DNA from: Pontibacter pamirensis
Lineage (GTDB): Bacteria > Bacteroidota > Bacteroidia > Cytophagales > Hymenobacteraceae
DNA: 64,000 nucleotides
Direction of reading: 5' to 3'
Assembly: GCF_010015475.1 (NCBI RefSeq)
Contig: NZ_SSNI01000010.1
Span: forward strand, 1 to 64,000
Made by a program: the position numbers and the translations under genes. Each line of letters starts with the position of its first letter. Within the stretch, counting starts at the first letter, position 1. The notes under the pieces were generated by a model, which made no database searches, was not told the DNA's origin, and saw only the letters and a list, made by a program, of their open reading frames with translations. Below are positions 1 through 8,628 of this stretch, in pieces.

Positions 1-110
1 CGTTGTCCGAAGAGATAATTTCCTCCAGGCTGTCCCCGCCGCAGGGAGGCTCGTCCCGACGCAAGGCTTGTTTGAATTTCATAGCAGTAAGCAAACTAGT
101 ACTCTAGTGT

Positions 111-404
111 TTAGCTACTTACCAGAATGAAAGTTGCAAAAGACTGGAAGTTATTAGACAGTCTGACGTCCTCTGGCAGAACGCTCTTGCTGTCTTTTAC
201 ATACTGCTCCAACTCCAGGACCTTCTCTTTTTCAAGCGCAGGTATAATGGACGGGATATCGTAGGCGGCAGGAGGCGACACCATCGGATGAAAGGCATGA
301 AAAACAACCACATTCAGGTTTGCCTTTTGAGCCATTTTAAGTGAATACAGAAGAGCGCTTTTTGAATTCGGAGAATAATCTACAGGTACCAGGATGGTTT
401 TCAT
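111..404 (-). pseudogene. Universal stress protein (UspA family), truncated N-terminal fragment
   Basis: The reading frame encodes the N-terminal part of a UspA-family protein. It opens with MKTILVPVDYSPNS, the usual first beta strand with the acidic residue that binds nucleotide, followed by the first helix (SALLYSLKMAQKA) and second strand (NVVVFHAF). An in-frame ATG eight codons upstream (428) is possible, but the family start fits position 404. It stops after about 97 residues. Family members have about 140-150 residues per domain, and many Bacteroidota proteins carry two domains, so the C-terminal half with the G-2x-G-9x-G(S/T) ATP loop is absent. The last residues (from about NNFQSF) do not look like the family. 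I infer a broken gene or remnant next to the repeat-rich 0.43-0.7 kb stretch. Confidence 0.6.
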
Positions 405-574
405 TGCTGCTGATTTTAAGTGAAACACATTACGTTAGCCTCTACTTATCTTACTGATTTACAGCATAAAGGTATACCAGCACATGCAGGATTTTGATGA
501 CCTGCATCAGTCAAAAGCAGAATCTTCATCAGTTATCAGCATCTGAAAATCGTCATAAACCAGTATAGATAAAA

Positions 575-675
575 CTCCAGCGGAGCAACCTGTTTGAACC
601 TTCTTAACAGGTCGCTCCGCTGGAGCTAATAGTACTTACTAGATTATGCTATCAACAGGTCGTCCCGCTGAGACT
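575..675. repeat. REP-like palindrome plus a partial third copy
   Basis: Two 20-base arms (575-594 and 606-625) are inverted copies of each other with one mismatch and an 11-base loop. The core reads ctccagcggagc in one arm and gctccgctggag in the other. A diverged partial copy of the second arm follows at about 653-675 (aacaggtcgtcccgctgag). It sits in the gap between the UspA remnant and the DUF1080 gene. It may act as a transcription end or be a REP-type repeat. No U-rich tail is present. Confidence 0.6.
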
Positions 676-709
676 AAGGCTATCTGAATATGAGTTTGTG
701 CAACCCTGA

Positions 710-1609
710 TTATTTACTAAAATAGGCGGCGTAATTTTGGGGCAGCTCCTCCAGACTTTTGATTTGAATATCTTTGTAGTATACCTCTGCGGCTTCGCTC
801 TGTAGCTGTATCTTTCCCTTGGTGAGGGGTTTTGGTGTGCCATTGTCTATGTAGCGGGAATTTTGAAGTACCATCACCACATGCCCGTTCACAATATGAA
901 GGCTCTTGTCCTCAAAGCAAACCAGTTCGATATCTGTCCACTCCCCTTCTGGGCTCTCATGGTCTTCGCTGCGCAGGGCAAACCCGCTGAGGTCGGTGCC
1001 AGCGCCCAGCGGCAAGAAAGGCTGCCTGGTACTTGCCACCGTATTCATGTCTCCTTCCGGTATAAAGGCGCGCACGTCTATGGCAGAGTTAGCAATCGTC
1101 CAGTAATCGCCCATGTGACCTTCCATAATCTGGAACTCCTGCGAGAGCATCCAGGCCCGCCAGTAGTCCTTCCCGCTCTCGCCGATAGAATGGTATAGTA
1201 CCCCTGAGTCCTTCAACTTCTCCATACGTGGCACCCACTTTTTATCGCCCCACTTTACCTTCAGCTTCAGATGATAGTTTTCAAATTCCTGCTTGGTGAA
1301 GACGCACCCATAAATTTCACCGCTTACCTTCAGAACAGGCTCGCCGTTTTCTTCCACAACTGAGAAAACATTATTGACATTCTTATTATACCCGATGGGG
1401 GCTATGATGCTTCCATCTTTTTCTTTTGGCGCTTCTCCATTATAGCCGTCTTTATGCCGGTAGCTTAGGTATGTTTCCCACTGAGACATATCCTTATCCA
1501 GTAGCGGCACCCATTTTTCTTCTGTATTAAAAGAACTGATGCCGAACACGCATATAAAGACAAAGGCGCAGGCTGCCAGGCCCTTGTAAACTCCGGATAT
1601 ACTTTTCAT
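710..1609 (-). CDS. DUF1080 (3-keto-disaccharide hydrolase domain) secreted protein
   Basis: This is a 299-residue secreted protein with an N-terminal hydrophobic signal (about residues 8-27), then a single DUF1080/PF06439 laminin-G-like beta-sandwich. Recognisable family features are the early WVPLLDKDMSQWE strand, the GSIIAP and GCVFTKQEFENYHLKLKVKWG core, the DSGVLYHS segment and the closing GKIQLQSEAAEVYYKDIQIKS. Members of this family are usually periplasmic or extracellular and are linked to glycan or 3-keto-sugar metabolism, but the substrate of this protein cannot be read from sequence. It is divergent from an AraC regulator (1775) that may control it. It lies outside the pectin operon, separated by a MITE-like element, so I do not assign it to pectin use. 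Confidence 0.8.
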   Translation of the reverse strand: MKSISGVYKGLAACAFVFICVFGISSFNTEEKWVPLLDKDMSQWETYLSYRHKDGYNGEAPKEKDGSIIAPIGYNKNVNNVFSVVEENGEPVLKVSGEIYGCVFTKQEFENYHLKLKVKWGDKKWVPRMEKLKDSGVLYHSIGESGKDYWRAWMLSQEFQIMEGHMGDYWTIANSAIDVRAFIPEGDMNTVASTRQPFLPLGAGTDLSGFALRSEDHESPEGEWTDIELVCFEDKSLHIVNGHVVMVLQNSRYIDNGTPKPLTKGKIQLQSEAAEVYYKDIQIKSLEELPQNYAAYFSK

Positions 1610-1774
1610 AATTTTAAGATTTTGTTTTAACAGGATTTAATCTTCAAAAGCACTTTCTCCCTTTGCCCTGAAGGTTTATTAGCTTTATCAAAAGTAGAAA
1701 AGGGAACTCCTTAGAGCCTTGTATAAATCCATTGTTTTATGGTAAATATGCCCACTTATTTGTACATTCATTTT

Positions 1775-2629
1775 ATGAAGCGCTATATCCAGTATGAACC
1801 CTTCAATATTTACCTGTTCGACACCAGCGTATGGGAGCACCCGGTTCACAAGCATTCTTACTTTGAAATTATCTTCATCAGGAGTGGGCGTGGCCTGCAT
1901 GTAATCAATGACAATACTGTTTTGTACACAGCCGGTGATGTATTTTTACTTGGCCCGGAAGACTACCATTACTTTGACATTCAGGAGCATACTACTTTCT
2001 GCTACATCCGCTTTACAGAGGTTTACATTAAAGATCAGGACGTACAGAAGGTGCCTGATTGGATGCGGACGATTGAGTTTATCCTGAACTCACCTTACCA
2101 GTGCGAGGGAACAATTGTAACGGATGCAGAAGAAAAGGAGCACCTGGACCTGTTACTTTCGGTGCTACTCTATGAATACAACAACCGGGAAGAAAGCTCC
2201 TATGAGCTCATCATGCACAGCATTATGAAAGGCATGCTTGGCATCCTGGCCAGGAACATGGTGCGGCAGAAGTTAATAGACAAAAAGAAGACGAAGAGTT
2301 CCCGGCTGATAGAGGATATCATGCTGTACATCAGCCAACATATTTATGAGCCTGACGCGTTGCGCATGGAGCGGCTGGTGGAAAAATTCAACTTCTCACA
2401 CAGTTACCTCAGTATTTTCTTTAAAAAGCAGACGGGTGAGCCGCTGCAGCAATACATCTTAAAGTATAAGCTAAAGATGATAGAGAGCCGCCTGCAGTCC
2501 GGTGACAGGAGCATTTCGGAAACGGCTTATGAATTCGGCTTCACGGATGGGAGCCATCTAAATAAGCTTTTCAAGAAGTATTATGGTGTTGCCCCGGGTG
2601 CTTTCAGGAAGCACTCAGATAAATGCTAA
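1775..2629 (+). CDS. AraC family transcriptional regulator
   Basis: The protein is about 284 residues with an N-terminal cupin-type ligand domain (HPVHKHSYFEIIFIRSGRG, then a GDVFLLGPEDYH strand) and a C-terminal AraC double helix-turn-helix. The first helix pair is around DALRMERLVEKFNFSHSYLSIFFKKQTG. The second contains SISETAYEFGFTDGSHLNKLFKKYYGVAPGAFR, which matches the family signature. I chose MKRYIQYEPFNIYLFD as start because homologues begin there. An in-frame ATG at 1739 would add 12 residues. It is divergent from the DUF1080 gene with a 165-base gap, the usual arrangement for local control. The inducer is unknown. It could also act on the pectin genes further right, but nothing in the sequence shows that. 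Confidence 0.85.
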   Translation: MKRYIQYEPFNIYLFDTSVWEHPVHKHSYFEIIFIRSGRGLHVINDNTVLYTAGDVFLLGPEDYHYFDIQEHTTFCYIRFTEVYIKDQDVQKVPDWMRTIEFILNSPYQCEGTIVTDAEEKEHLDLLLSVLLYEYNNREESSYELIMHSIMKGMLGILARNMVRQKLIDKKKTKSSRLIEDIMLYISQHIYEPDALRMERLVEKFNFSHSYLSIFFKKQTGEPLQQYILKYKLKMIESRLQSGDRSISETAYEFGFTDGSHLNKLFKKYYGVAPGAFRKHSDKC

Positions 2630-2699
2630 AGCCAAATGAATTTCCTGGGTTTGCTTTTACAAGCATTAGATTTTTCAGCTAAATATGAAAAGCTTTTAT

Positions 2700-2944
2700 T
2701 GACTGATGTTACGCAAAAATTTACTTCAGCCGGAAAAGTCCCCCTTTGAAGGTAGGGCCGTTTCATTCTACATTTTTGTCATCCTGTAAAGGATCTTGTG
2801 GGCCAGTTGCGAGAGCTTAACCTCCCTTCTACCAAGTTTCTTAACAGAATGACAGTGAAGTTAGCTTCTTATTCTTAGAATGAAACGACCCTACCCTTTT
2901 GAAGGGGGTAGGGGGACAAAAAAATGCTTGCGTAACGTCAGTCA
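2700..2944. mobile_element. MITE-like element with about 17-bp terminal inverted repeats
   Basis: This 245-bp stretch has no gene. It begins with tgactgatgttacgcaa (2700-2716) and ends with the inverted copy ttgcgtaacgtcagtca (2928-2944), one mismatch in 17. The inverted match resumes inside: gtccccct against agggggac, the tract ending cgtttcattct against agaatgaaacg, and a gtcat-cctgt / acag-atgac pair closer to the centre. Non-coding, short and terminally inverted is the profile of a MITE mobilised in trans. A target duplication could not be decided because the AT-rich flanks (ttttat and ttaaaa) continue the inverted similarity. Confidence 0.6.
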
Positions 2945-3071
2945 TTAAAATTCAACGTAAGTAAATAAATCTGAAATCATGAACTGCTTCATCAGAATAT
3001 AGCAGAGCTTTCAATGTCGATCGCACGCTTGAGAGACTTAAAAAAATCAGTGATCAACTTCGCATAAGGTC

Positions 3072-3236
3072 ATGAATCTTTTTGAATTAATACTCGGCAT
3101 ACTTGTTACGGCAGGGTTTGGATATGCCCTGGCAAAAAACCTGAGAAAACCTGGATTTGGACATGCACTACTTAGAGTTGAAACTGTGCTGGGCCTTGCA
3201 GTCGGAATTTATATAGTTGCAAGTTCCGTGTTTTGA
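3072..3236 (+). CDS. Small putative membrane protein (54 aa)
   Basis: A 54-codon frame starts with MNLFELILGILVTAGFGYAL and ends ...GLAVGIYIVASSVF. It has two hydrophobic stretches (about residues 3-20 and 39-53) separated by a basic segment (KNLRKPGFGH), which suggests a two-helix inner-membrane hairpin with a cytoplasmic positive loop. A purine-rich aagg lies a few bases before the ATG. It stops 37 bases before the end of the converging GH28 gene. No family was recognised. A gene this short could be a chance frame, but the membrane pattern and lack of rare codons favour a real product. Confidence 0.45.
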   Translation: MNLFELILGILVTAGFGYALAKNLRKPGFGHALLRVETVLGLAVGIYIVASSVF

Positions 3237-3273
3237 ACGTGAAACTCGAAGTATAGCGGGTGACCTATAGCCC

Positions 3274-4728
3274 CTAATCCTGTACTTCAGGCATATTTTC
3301 AAATTCGATCTGTTCGCCGTTGATGATGACATCGTTGAAAAGTACGTCTTTTACATTAGAGAATTTATAAGGCACCTCCACCTGGTCAATCTTTACATTT
3401 ATCAGGCGGATGTTCTCTACCGGCGACTGTTCATACCCCTCCAGCAGCACGCCTACTTTGCCGCCATTCTGCACCGTCATATTTTTCACTTCAATGTTCC
3501 GGACAGTAGGAATATGAGATCCTTCATCCTCGTAAAACATGTTTACCCGTATCACCTGCTCTGCTACCTGCCCTACTTCTATATTGCGCAGGTAAACGTC
3601 CTCTACCACGCCGCCACGCATATAACTTGTTTTAATTCTCAGAGCTCTGTCCAGTAAAGGGCTGTTCATGGTGCAGTTCTCTGCATACACATTCCGAACA
3701 CCACCGGAGATTTCGCTGCCAATGACCACGCCTCCATGTCCGTTTGCCATTGTGCAGCCTTGTATGATGATGTTCTCGCTCGGCACGTTGATTCTGCGGC
3801 CATCAGCATTCCTGCCAGATTTGATAGCAATGCAATCGTCTCCTGTGTTAAAATAGCAATCTTTGATAAGCACGTTCTTACAGGATTCCGGGTCGCAGCC
3901 GTCAGAGTTTGGCCCCTGGCTCTCGACGGTTACCTTTTGTATGGTTACATTGGTGCACAGCACCGGGTTCAGTATCCACATCGGTGAGTTGATGATGGTG
4001 ACGCCCTCTATGAGCACATTCTCGCAACGGTAAGGCTGCACGAACTGCGGGCGCAGATAAAAACCTTCTCCAAATTTTCGTTCACCTACCGGAACATTGT
4101 TTTCGGCCATTTCGAACAAGGCGGCTCTTTTGTCGTCGTCGGTCTGGTTTGGTGCACCCTCCGTCCAACCATACTTTTTGTTACCTTTCCAGGGCCACCA
4201 GTTCGTTTCATTTGCCTGCCCGTCTAGAGTACCCTCGCCTGTTACGGCAATGTTCTTTTCTCCAAAGGCGTATATCAAGGGCGAGTAGTTCATCAGTTCC
4301 ACCCCTTCCCAGCGGGTATATACCAAAGGCAGGTAATCGTTAGGGTTAGTTGAAAACAGAATCGTGGCATCTTTCTCCAGGTGCAGGTTCACATTGCTCT
4401 TCAGATATATGGGGCCTGACAGGTACTTCCCTGCCGGCACTACCACGCGTCCGCCGCCTGCTTGGTTACAAGCTTCTATCGCCTCTTTTATGGCTGCAGA
4501 ATTATCCGCCTTCCCGTCTGCCAAAGCTCCATACTCCATGATGTTGAAATCCCTCTCCGGAAAGGTGGGCGGCACAATCTGCGTCAGCACTTCCGCGGCA
4601 TGTTCCCAAGCATCGGCAGAGGCTGCCGGCTCAGATTGATTGGCTGTATTGCTGCTGTTACTGCAGGAAGAGAATACCGACATAAGTATAATGGCAAGAA
4701 AAGAAATTGGGAAGCGAGCTATTTTCAT
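3274..4728 (-). CDS. GH28 polygalacturonase, lipoprotein
   Basis: This glycoside hydrolase family 28 right-handed beta-helix protein has 484 residues and hydrolyses alpha-1,4-galacturonan. The signal ends with a relaxed lipobox (SVFSSC, Cys22), so the protein is probably lipid-anchored. After a FNIMEYGALADGKADNS start strand, all GH28 catalytic motifs are visible: NSDG (Asp276), GDD (Asp297-Asp298), GHGG (His331) and the RIK substrate-binding pair (Arg364, Lys366). It is the last gene of the minus-strand pectin locus, 27 bases after the VOC gene. With no acidic export signal after the Cys it is probably periplasmic, where it would act on oligogalacturonides. Exo or endo mode cannot be read from sequence. 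Confidence 0.93.
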   Translation of the reverse strand: MKIARFPISFLAIILMSVFSSCSNSSNTANQSEPAASADAWEHAAEVLTQIVPPTFPERDFNIMEYGALADGKADNSAAIKEAIEACNQAGGGRVVVPAGKYLSGPIYLKSNVNLHLEKDATILFSTNPNDYLPLVYTRWEGVELMNYSPLIYAFGEKNIAVTGEGTLDGQANETNWWPWKGNKKYGWTEGAPNQTDDDKRAALFEMAENNVPVGERKFGEGFYLRPQFVQPYRCENVLIEGVTIINSPMWILNPVLCTNVTIQKVTVESQGPNSDGCDPESCKNVLIKDCYFNTGDDCIAIKSGRNADGRRINVPSENIIIQGCTMANGHGGVVIGSEISGGVRNVYAENCTMNSPLLDRALRIKTSYMRGGVVEDVYLRNIEVGQVAEQVIRVNMFYEDEGSHIPTVRNIEVKNMTVQNGGKVGVLLEGYEQSPVENIRLINVKIDQVEVPYKFSNVKDVLFNDVIINGEQIEFENMPEVQD

Positions 4729-4755
4729 GTTGGGAGATTAGGATGAGGCTTCAGG

Positions 4756-5157
4756 TTATTGTTTCTCCGTTGCTGCCAGCATGGGCTGCGCCCTTCTGCA
4801 CAGCTGCAGGGCAAGTCCCCACGGGTCGCGGAGCATCACCAGGTGCGAGCCATCTTCCAGGCGCTGGTCAGACACTACACTGGCTCCTGCTTTTTGCAGG
4901 CGCTCTTTGTCGTGCGCAGGGTCTTCGGAAATAAAAGCAAGGTGCACCAGCAGCGGGTTCATCTCTCTATAAGGCGGCACTTCATCGGCAGGATTTAAAT
5001 AGATTTCAATCATGATTCTGTCGCTGTCATCCGCCAGGAACGTCATATACGGCGGCTCCTTTACCTGCTTTACAATCTTCAGGCCCAGGTGCTCTACATA
5101 CCACGCTGCCATTGCGACAGGCGCTTCCACATTCAGTGCAAAATGTTCTAGTTTCAT
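4756..5157 (-). CDS. VOC (glyoxalase/bleomycin-resistance fold) family protein
   Basis: This is a 133-residue cytoplasmic protein of the vicinal oxygen chelate superfamily. It begins MKLEHFALNVEAP, giving the first metal-ligand His in strand one. IMIEIY offers the Glu, LLVHLAF the second His, and DPWGLALQL closes the second beta-alpha-beta-beta-beta unit. A longer frame reaching 5247 is open, but its extra 30 residues are unlike the family, so I placed the start at 5157. It lies between the esterase gene and the last GH28 gene of the pectin locus, so it is likely co-expressed with them. The reaction is unknown. A role in handling uronate ring opening or reactive dicarbonyls is only a guess. 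Confidence 0.82.
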   Translation of the reverse strand: MKLEHFALNVEAPVAMAAWYVEHLGLKIVKQVKEPPYMTFLADDSDRIMIEIYLNPADEVPPYREMNPLLVHLAFISEDPAHDKERLQKAGASVVSDQRLEDGSHLVMLRDPWGLALQLCRRAQPMLAATEKQ

Positions 5158-5384
5158 TTTATAGACATAAGATGTTAGACATAAGACAAAAGACTTTCCC
5201 TCCATTTGTAGCTTGTGCTTCTCTGGAGCGGGCAAGCCTTGACACAAACAATAGCTTTAAGTATGCAGCAAGAGCCTGAGCATTGAAAAAAACACTATAA
5301 GTAAGTGTAAGGGACTCATGCTATCACAGTAAATTTAAAAATCAGACACAGTTAAGTCCTGTGTCCTTTGTCTTGTTTCAAACA

Positions 5385-6614
5385 CTACTTCAACCACTTC
5401 TCCAGCCAGGCAAAGGCATCCTCCTGCATTGCAATGGTCATGGAATGCGGCGCGTCGTAGTATTTCACTGCAAACTTATCCGGGGCTTTCATACTGGAAT
5501 AGATGGTGGAGAGTTTTTCTTCGGCTGCCTGCATCCCGGTTAGGCTGAAAAGCTTATCCTGCTTGCAGTTCATCAGCATCAGGGGGCGCGGCGCATTCAG
5601 AGAAGCGACATCAGGCAAATCGAGGAACTGGTACTGCCGCGGCACATACATCATCCAGGTGTGGTGGGCATGCTGCTGCAACATATGCTCGTAAGAAGTA
5701 GAAAAAGCCGCTACCACGCCTGTCTTGATGCGTGCGTCGAGGCCGAACAGATAGGTGCTGCGCAAGCCACCTAAAGAAAGCCCGATGCAGCCAATCTTTT
5801 CCGCATCAACTTCGGGCCGGGACAGCAGGAAATCTACCGCTACTCTGTCGTTCTGGGTAATGATGCCGAGCCAGGTCGTGCCGGAGGTGAGGATAGTTTT
5901 ATTCATCGCCACTTCATTCGGCCCTGCCACCTGCTTGTTGTAAATTTGGATGCGCTCGCTTTCACTGGCACCTTCCACTTTCTCGTCATATCCTTTTGTA
6001 TCTACCAGCACTGCCGGGTCCAGCTTCTGAGAACCAAAATATGGCGCATCAGGGCATAGCACTACGAAGCCGCGTCTGGCCAGTTCATCAGCATAGTAGC
6101 GCCCTTCGTACAGATTCTGTACATACTCTACCAGTATATCTGGCTGATTGTCTGTTAAGGTATGCTTCTCTTTCCCGAAATAGTAGAAGCCGCCGTGGTC
6201 GTGTAGTGCGATGACAGCAGGCGCTGGCTTGGTCAAATTATCTGGTATAAGCAGGAAAGCTTCCGTCTTTTGCAAGGCATTGACATTATACCGCACCAGG
6301 TACTGCATATAGCCCTCCCGTTTCGTGGTGCTTAAGATTTCAGAGTTCAGGGGCGCAGGTTCCGGATTAAAGGCGAGCAGTTCGTTTAGCTGTGCTTTGG
6401 CAGTTTTCCGCCACTTCTCCACACTCCTCCAGTTTCTTGACAAGTACGATAAGCGGCTGTTGTTTTCGCTGGAGTAGGTATCCAGCAAGGGGTAAAAATT
6501 GCCCACATCAGAGGCTACCTGCTGCGCAGAGGCAACAACACTGGAAAAGGCCAGCAGAAAAAAAAGACAAATTGCCTTTATGGTGGATAGTATATGGCGG
6601 TGGCTTTTATTCAC
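5385..6614 (-). CDS. Secreted alpha/beta hydrolase, acetyl-xylan-esterase/dienelactone-hydrolase type
   Basis: The protein has 409 residues with a Sec signal (hydrophobic residues about 11-27, cleavage after ASA). The alpha/beta hydrolase features are an oxyanion-type HDHGG (138-142), the nucleophile elbow GLSLGG with Ser280, a late Asp in CKQDKLF and a C-terminal His in DAPHSMT. The best family match from memory is the Abhydrolase_7/acetyl xylan esterase-like group that is common in Bacteroidota polysaccharide loci. The likely job is removing acetyl, methyl or other esters from pectin fragments in the periplasm. It follows the CE12 gene by 65 bases, in the same direction. A 4-O-methyl-glucuronoyl esterase (CE15-like) role is an alternative that I cannot exclude. 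Confidence 0.8.
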   Translation of the reverse strand: MNKSHRHILSTIKAICLFFLLAFSSVVASAQQVASDVGNFYPLLDTYSSENNSRLSYLSRNWRSVEKWRKTAKAQLNELLAFNPEPAPLNSEILSTTKREGYMQYLVRYNVNALQKTEAFLLIPDNLTKPAPAVIALHDHGGFYYFGKEKHTLTDNQPDILVEYVQNLYEGRYYADELARRGFVVLCPDAPYFGSQKLDPAVLVDTKGYDEKVEGASESERIQIYNKQVAGPNEVAMNKTILTSGTTWLGIITQNDRVAVDFLLSRPEVDAEKIGCIGLSLGGLRSTYLFGLDARIKTGVVAAFSTSYEHMLQQHAHHTWMMYVPRQYQFLDLPDVASLNAPRPLMLMNCKQDKLFSLTGMQAAEEKLSTIYSSMKAPDKFAVKYYDAPHSMTIAMQEDAFAWLEKWLK

Positions 6615-6679
6615 AAATCGATTTTTTCACTTAAGCAACTCTACAAGAGAGCTGTAGGATATACTATTCTACAAGGTAC

Positions 6680-7495
6680 TTAATTCTTCGCTGAAGCTTC
6701 TGAGGGCTTGAGTTTTTTCATCCCATTAAACACCATCTGCGCCACTGCTTTGGCACCCTCTGGTTGAAAGTGTGTGTTATCCTTCTGGCCCTCCGGATAG
6801 GCTTCATACTTACCTGCAGGCAGGTTCATGAAGTAGTTGCTCGTCACATACTCCTCTCCCTTTGCCGTGAAGGCGTTGATAGAAAGTTGTGTCAGGTCGA
6901 TGAGTGGAGCATTTAGTTCCATGGCGACATCCTTTGCTGCCTGCGGATAATCTCCGTGTACATTGCTGAGTTTGCCGTCTTCCCAGGGGTAGTTCCTGTT
7001 AACAGGTGTAAGAATAATAGGCAGTGCGCCTTTCTCGCGGGTCTGCTTCACGAACAGGCGCAGGTATTCTTTGTAGGCAGGTACACTGGTATAACGCTCC
7101 GGCTTGTTTTCAGCGGCATCGTTATGACCAAACTGCATCATCACCACATCGTTTTTCTGCAGCGCTTTGTATACTTCTGCCCAACGCCCTTCTTCAAAGA
7201 AAGTACGCGTGCTGCGGCCGCCTCTTGCCTTGTCCACTACCACCACACTGTCGCTTTTGATGATGTTCCTGATATGAGAAAGACTGTCAGGGCGCATAAA
7301 CGGCTGAAATACTTGTCCCCAGCCTGTTACAGGAAACCGGGTGGTCATGTAGTCCTTATCGTCATAGTCTCCGGTATAGTCCGCCACTGTAGAGTCTCCG
7401 ATGAGGTATACCTTGACCGGCTTCTTTTTTATAGGCGCGAAAGCAGCAATGGCTATACTTAACAGCAAGAGTAAAAGTTTGAAGTACATCTTCAT
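6680..7495 (-). CDS. Rhamnogalacturonan/pectin acetylesterase, CE12 (SGNH hydrolase)
   Basis: This carbohydrate esterase has 271 residues and removes acetyl groups from pectin backbones. It has a Sec-type N-terminal hydrophobic stretch (4-20) followed at once by the SGNH block I motif GDSTVAD with nucleophile Ser35. RGGRSTRTF gives the block II glycine, GHND (123-126) is block III, and DNTH gives the catalytic Asp239-His242 pair. It is translated 22 bases after a second CE12 gene (7518-8285), so the two form a tandem pair. They are only moderately alike, which suggests different acetyl positions or polymers (homogalacturonan against rhamnogalacturonan). Confidence 0.9.
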   Translation of the reverse strand: MKMYFKLLLLLLSIAIAAFAPIKKKPVKVYLIGDSTVADYTGDYDDKDYMTTRFPVTGWGQVFQPFMRPDSLSHIRNIIKSDSVVVVDKARGGRSTRTFFEEGRWAEVYKALQKNDVVMMQFGHNDAAENKPERYTSVPAYKEYLRLFVKQTREKGALPIILTPVNRNYPWEDGKLSNVHGDYPQAAKDVAMELNAPLIDLTQLSINAFTAKGEEYVTSNYFMNLPAGKYEAYPEGQKDNTHFQPEGAKAVAQMVFNGMKKLKPSEASAKN

Positions 7496-7517
7496 AGCGG
7501 TGTTTTCTGATATGGGT

Positions 7518-8285
7518 TTACTTTTTCAACAGTTTAGCCACTTCTGGCAAGGCCGTTTGCATTTCTTCTGCCACCAGGTCGCTCACCCGAAAGGCTCCGT
7601 AAGCGGATAAGTGCGTATCGTCTGTGCGACCTTCCGGCAGCGACTCATACTCATTTGGCTCCAGGTGCAGGAAGAGCGCCTTCGACTTCTCTTCGCCATA
7701 GCGTGACACTAATTCTCTAGTGCGTTTCTCCAGGTCCAGCAGTGGCACGTTTTGCTTGGCTGCTACTTGGCGTACCACTTCCGGGTATTTGCCGTGTGTG
7801 TCAGTCAGCTTTCCGTTTTCAAATTTTCTTCGCACAATAGGTGTCGCCAGCACGGGCTTGGCTCCTTTTGCCTGCGTCTCTGAAATATAGCGTTCCAGGT
7901 TCTGGCGGTAGTCTGTTTCGGGAGCGGCGTAGCGGCTGGGGTCCTGATCTTTCTGGTCGTTGTGGCCGAACTCAATGATGACATAGTCTCCTTTCTTCAG
8001 TTTTTGCAGCACTTTGTCCCAGCGGCCTTCGTCGCGGAAGCTTTTGGTGCTCCGGCCGTTTACCGCATGGTTCTCTACTTTTATACCCTCCTGCAGGTAG
8101 AGCGGGAACACCTGCCCCCATCCTTTCTCTGGATTGCCTTTGCTATAGGGTTTGTCTGCCATCGTAGAGTCGCCTATCAGGAAAATGGTTGTTTCTTTCT
8201 TCTGGATATTGCTGAGTAGTGGGAGTATCAGGAGTATTGTCACAACCCATAGAACGTATTTATACTTTAACTTTTGCGTCTTCAT
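7518..8285 (-). CDS. Rhamnogalacturonan/pectin acetylesterase, CE12, membrane-anchored copy
   Basis: This second CE12 esterase has 255 residues. A basic start (MKTQKLKYKYV) and a hydrophobic segment (11-26) without an obvious cleavage site or lipobox Cys suggest an uncleaved N-terminal anchor, unlike its neighbour. SGNH motifs are intact: GDSTMAD (Ser40), VNGRSTKSF, GHND (107-110) and DDTHL (Asp222, His225). It is the first gene after the 666-bp repeat-rich spacer, so it may have its own promoter within that spacer. It is followed by the other CE12 gene after 22 bases. Confidence 0.9.
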   Translation of the reverse strand: MKTQKLKYKYVLWVVTILLILPLLSNIQKKETTIFLIGDSTMADKPYSKGNPEKGWGQVFPLYLQEGIKVENHAVNGRSTKSFRDEGRWDKVLQKLKKGDYVIIEFGHNDQKDQDPSRYAAPETDYRQNLERYISETQAKGAKPVLATPIVRRKFENGKLTDTHGKYPEVVRQVAAKQNVPLLDLEKRTRELVSRYGEEKSKALFLHLEPNEYESLPEGRTDDTHLSAYGAFRVSDLVAEEMQTALPEVAKLLKK

Positions 8286-8436
8286 TTTTGATGTGATTGT
8301 GATTCTTCAGTTTACCCTGCATTGATTTATTTTGGTCTAAGCTGCCGTAGTGGCGGTTCATCCAGCGACCCATGAACAGCCTTTTCCATAGTTTGCTAAT
8401 TGCGCTCCACTCCCGCGAGGGCGCGTTTTCCTGTTC

Positions 8437-8501
8437 GGCGCTGTGTATATTTCCTGCCTTACGGCTGCCACTAGCGTGGCACCGGAAATTTACAAGGCGC
8501 C
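8437..8501. repeat. Palindromic repeat, 18-base arms
   Basis: Arm one (8437-8454) and arm two (8484-8501) match as inverted copies at 15 of 18 positions, from ggcgc at the outside to atttcc/ggaaat at the inside. A small inner stem gccac-tagc-gtggc fills the centre. It has the shape of a REP/BIME-type unit. Confidence 0.55.
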
Positions 8502-8628
8502 TCTCAGAAAAACTGGATAAGATTTTCCTTCGAGCTAATGAAATGGAGCTGTATACAATGTCAAAATAATATCTCTTACCCTTCTAATCAATCTATTCAT
8601 CCGTCAGCACGGAGTGAATGTGTTTCCA

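Noticed and set aside
1-82. Open frame on the minus strand running off the left edge, starting MKFKQALRRDEPPC
   Set aside because: Only 27 codons are visible, over GC-rich repeat-like sequence. Nothing distinguishes it from chance, so it is not listed as a gene.
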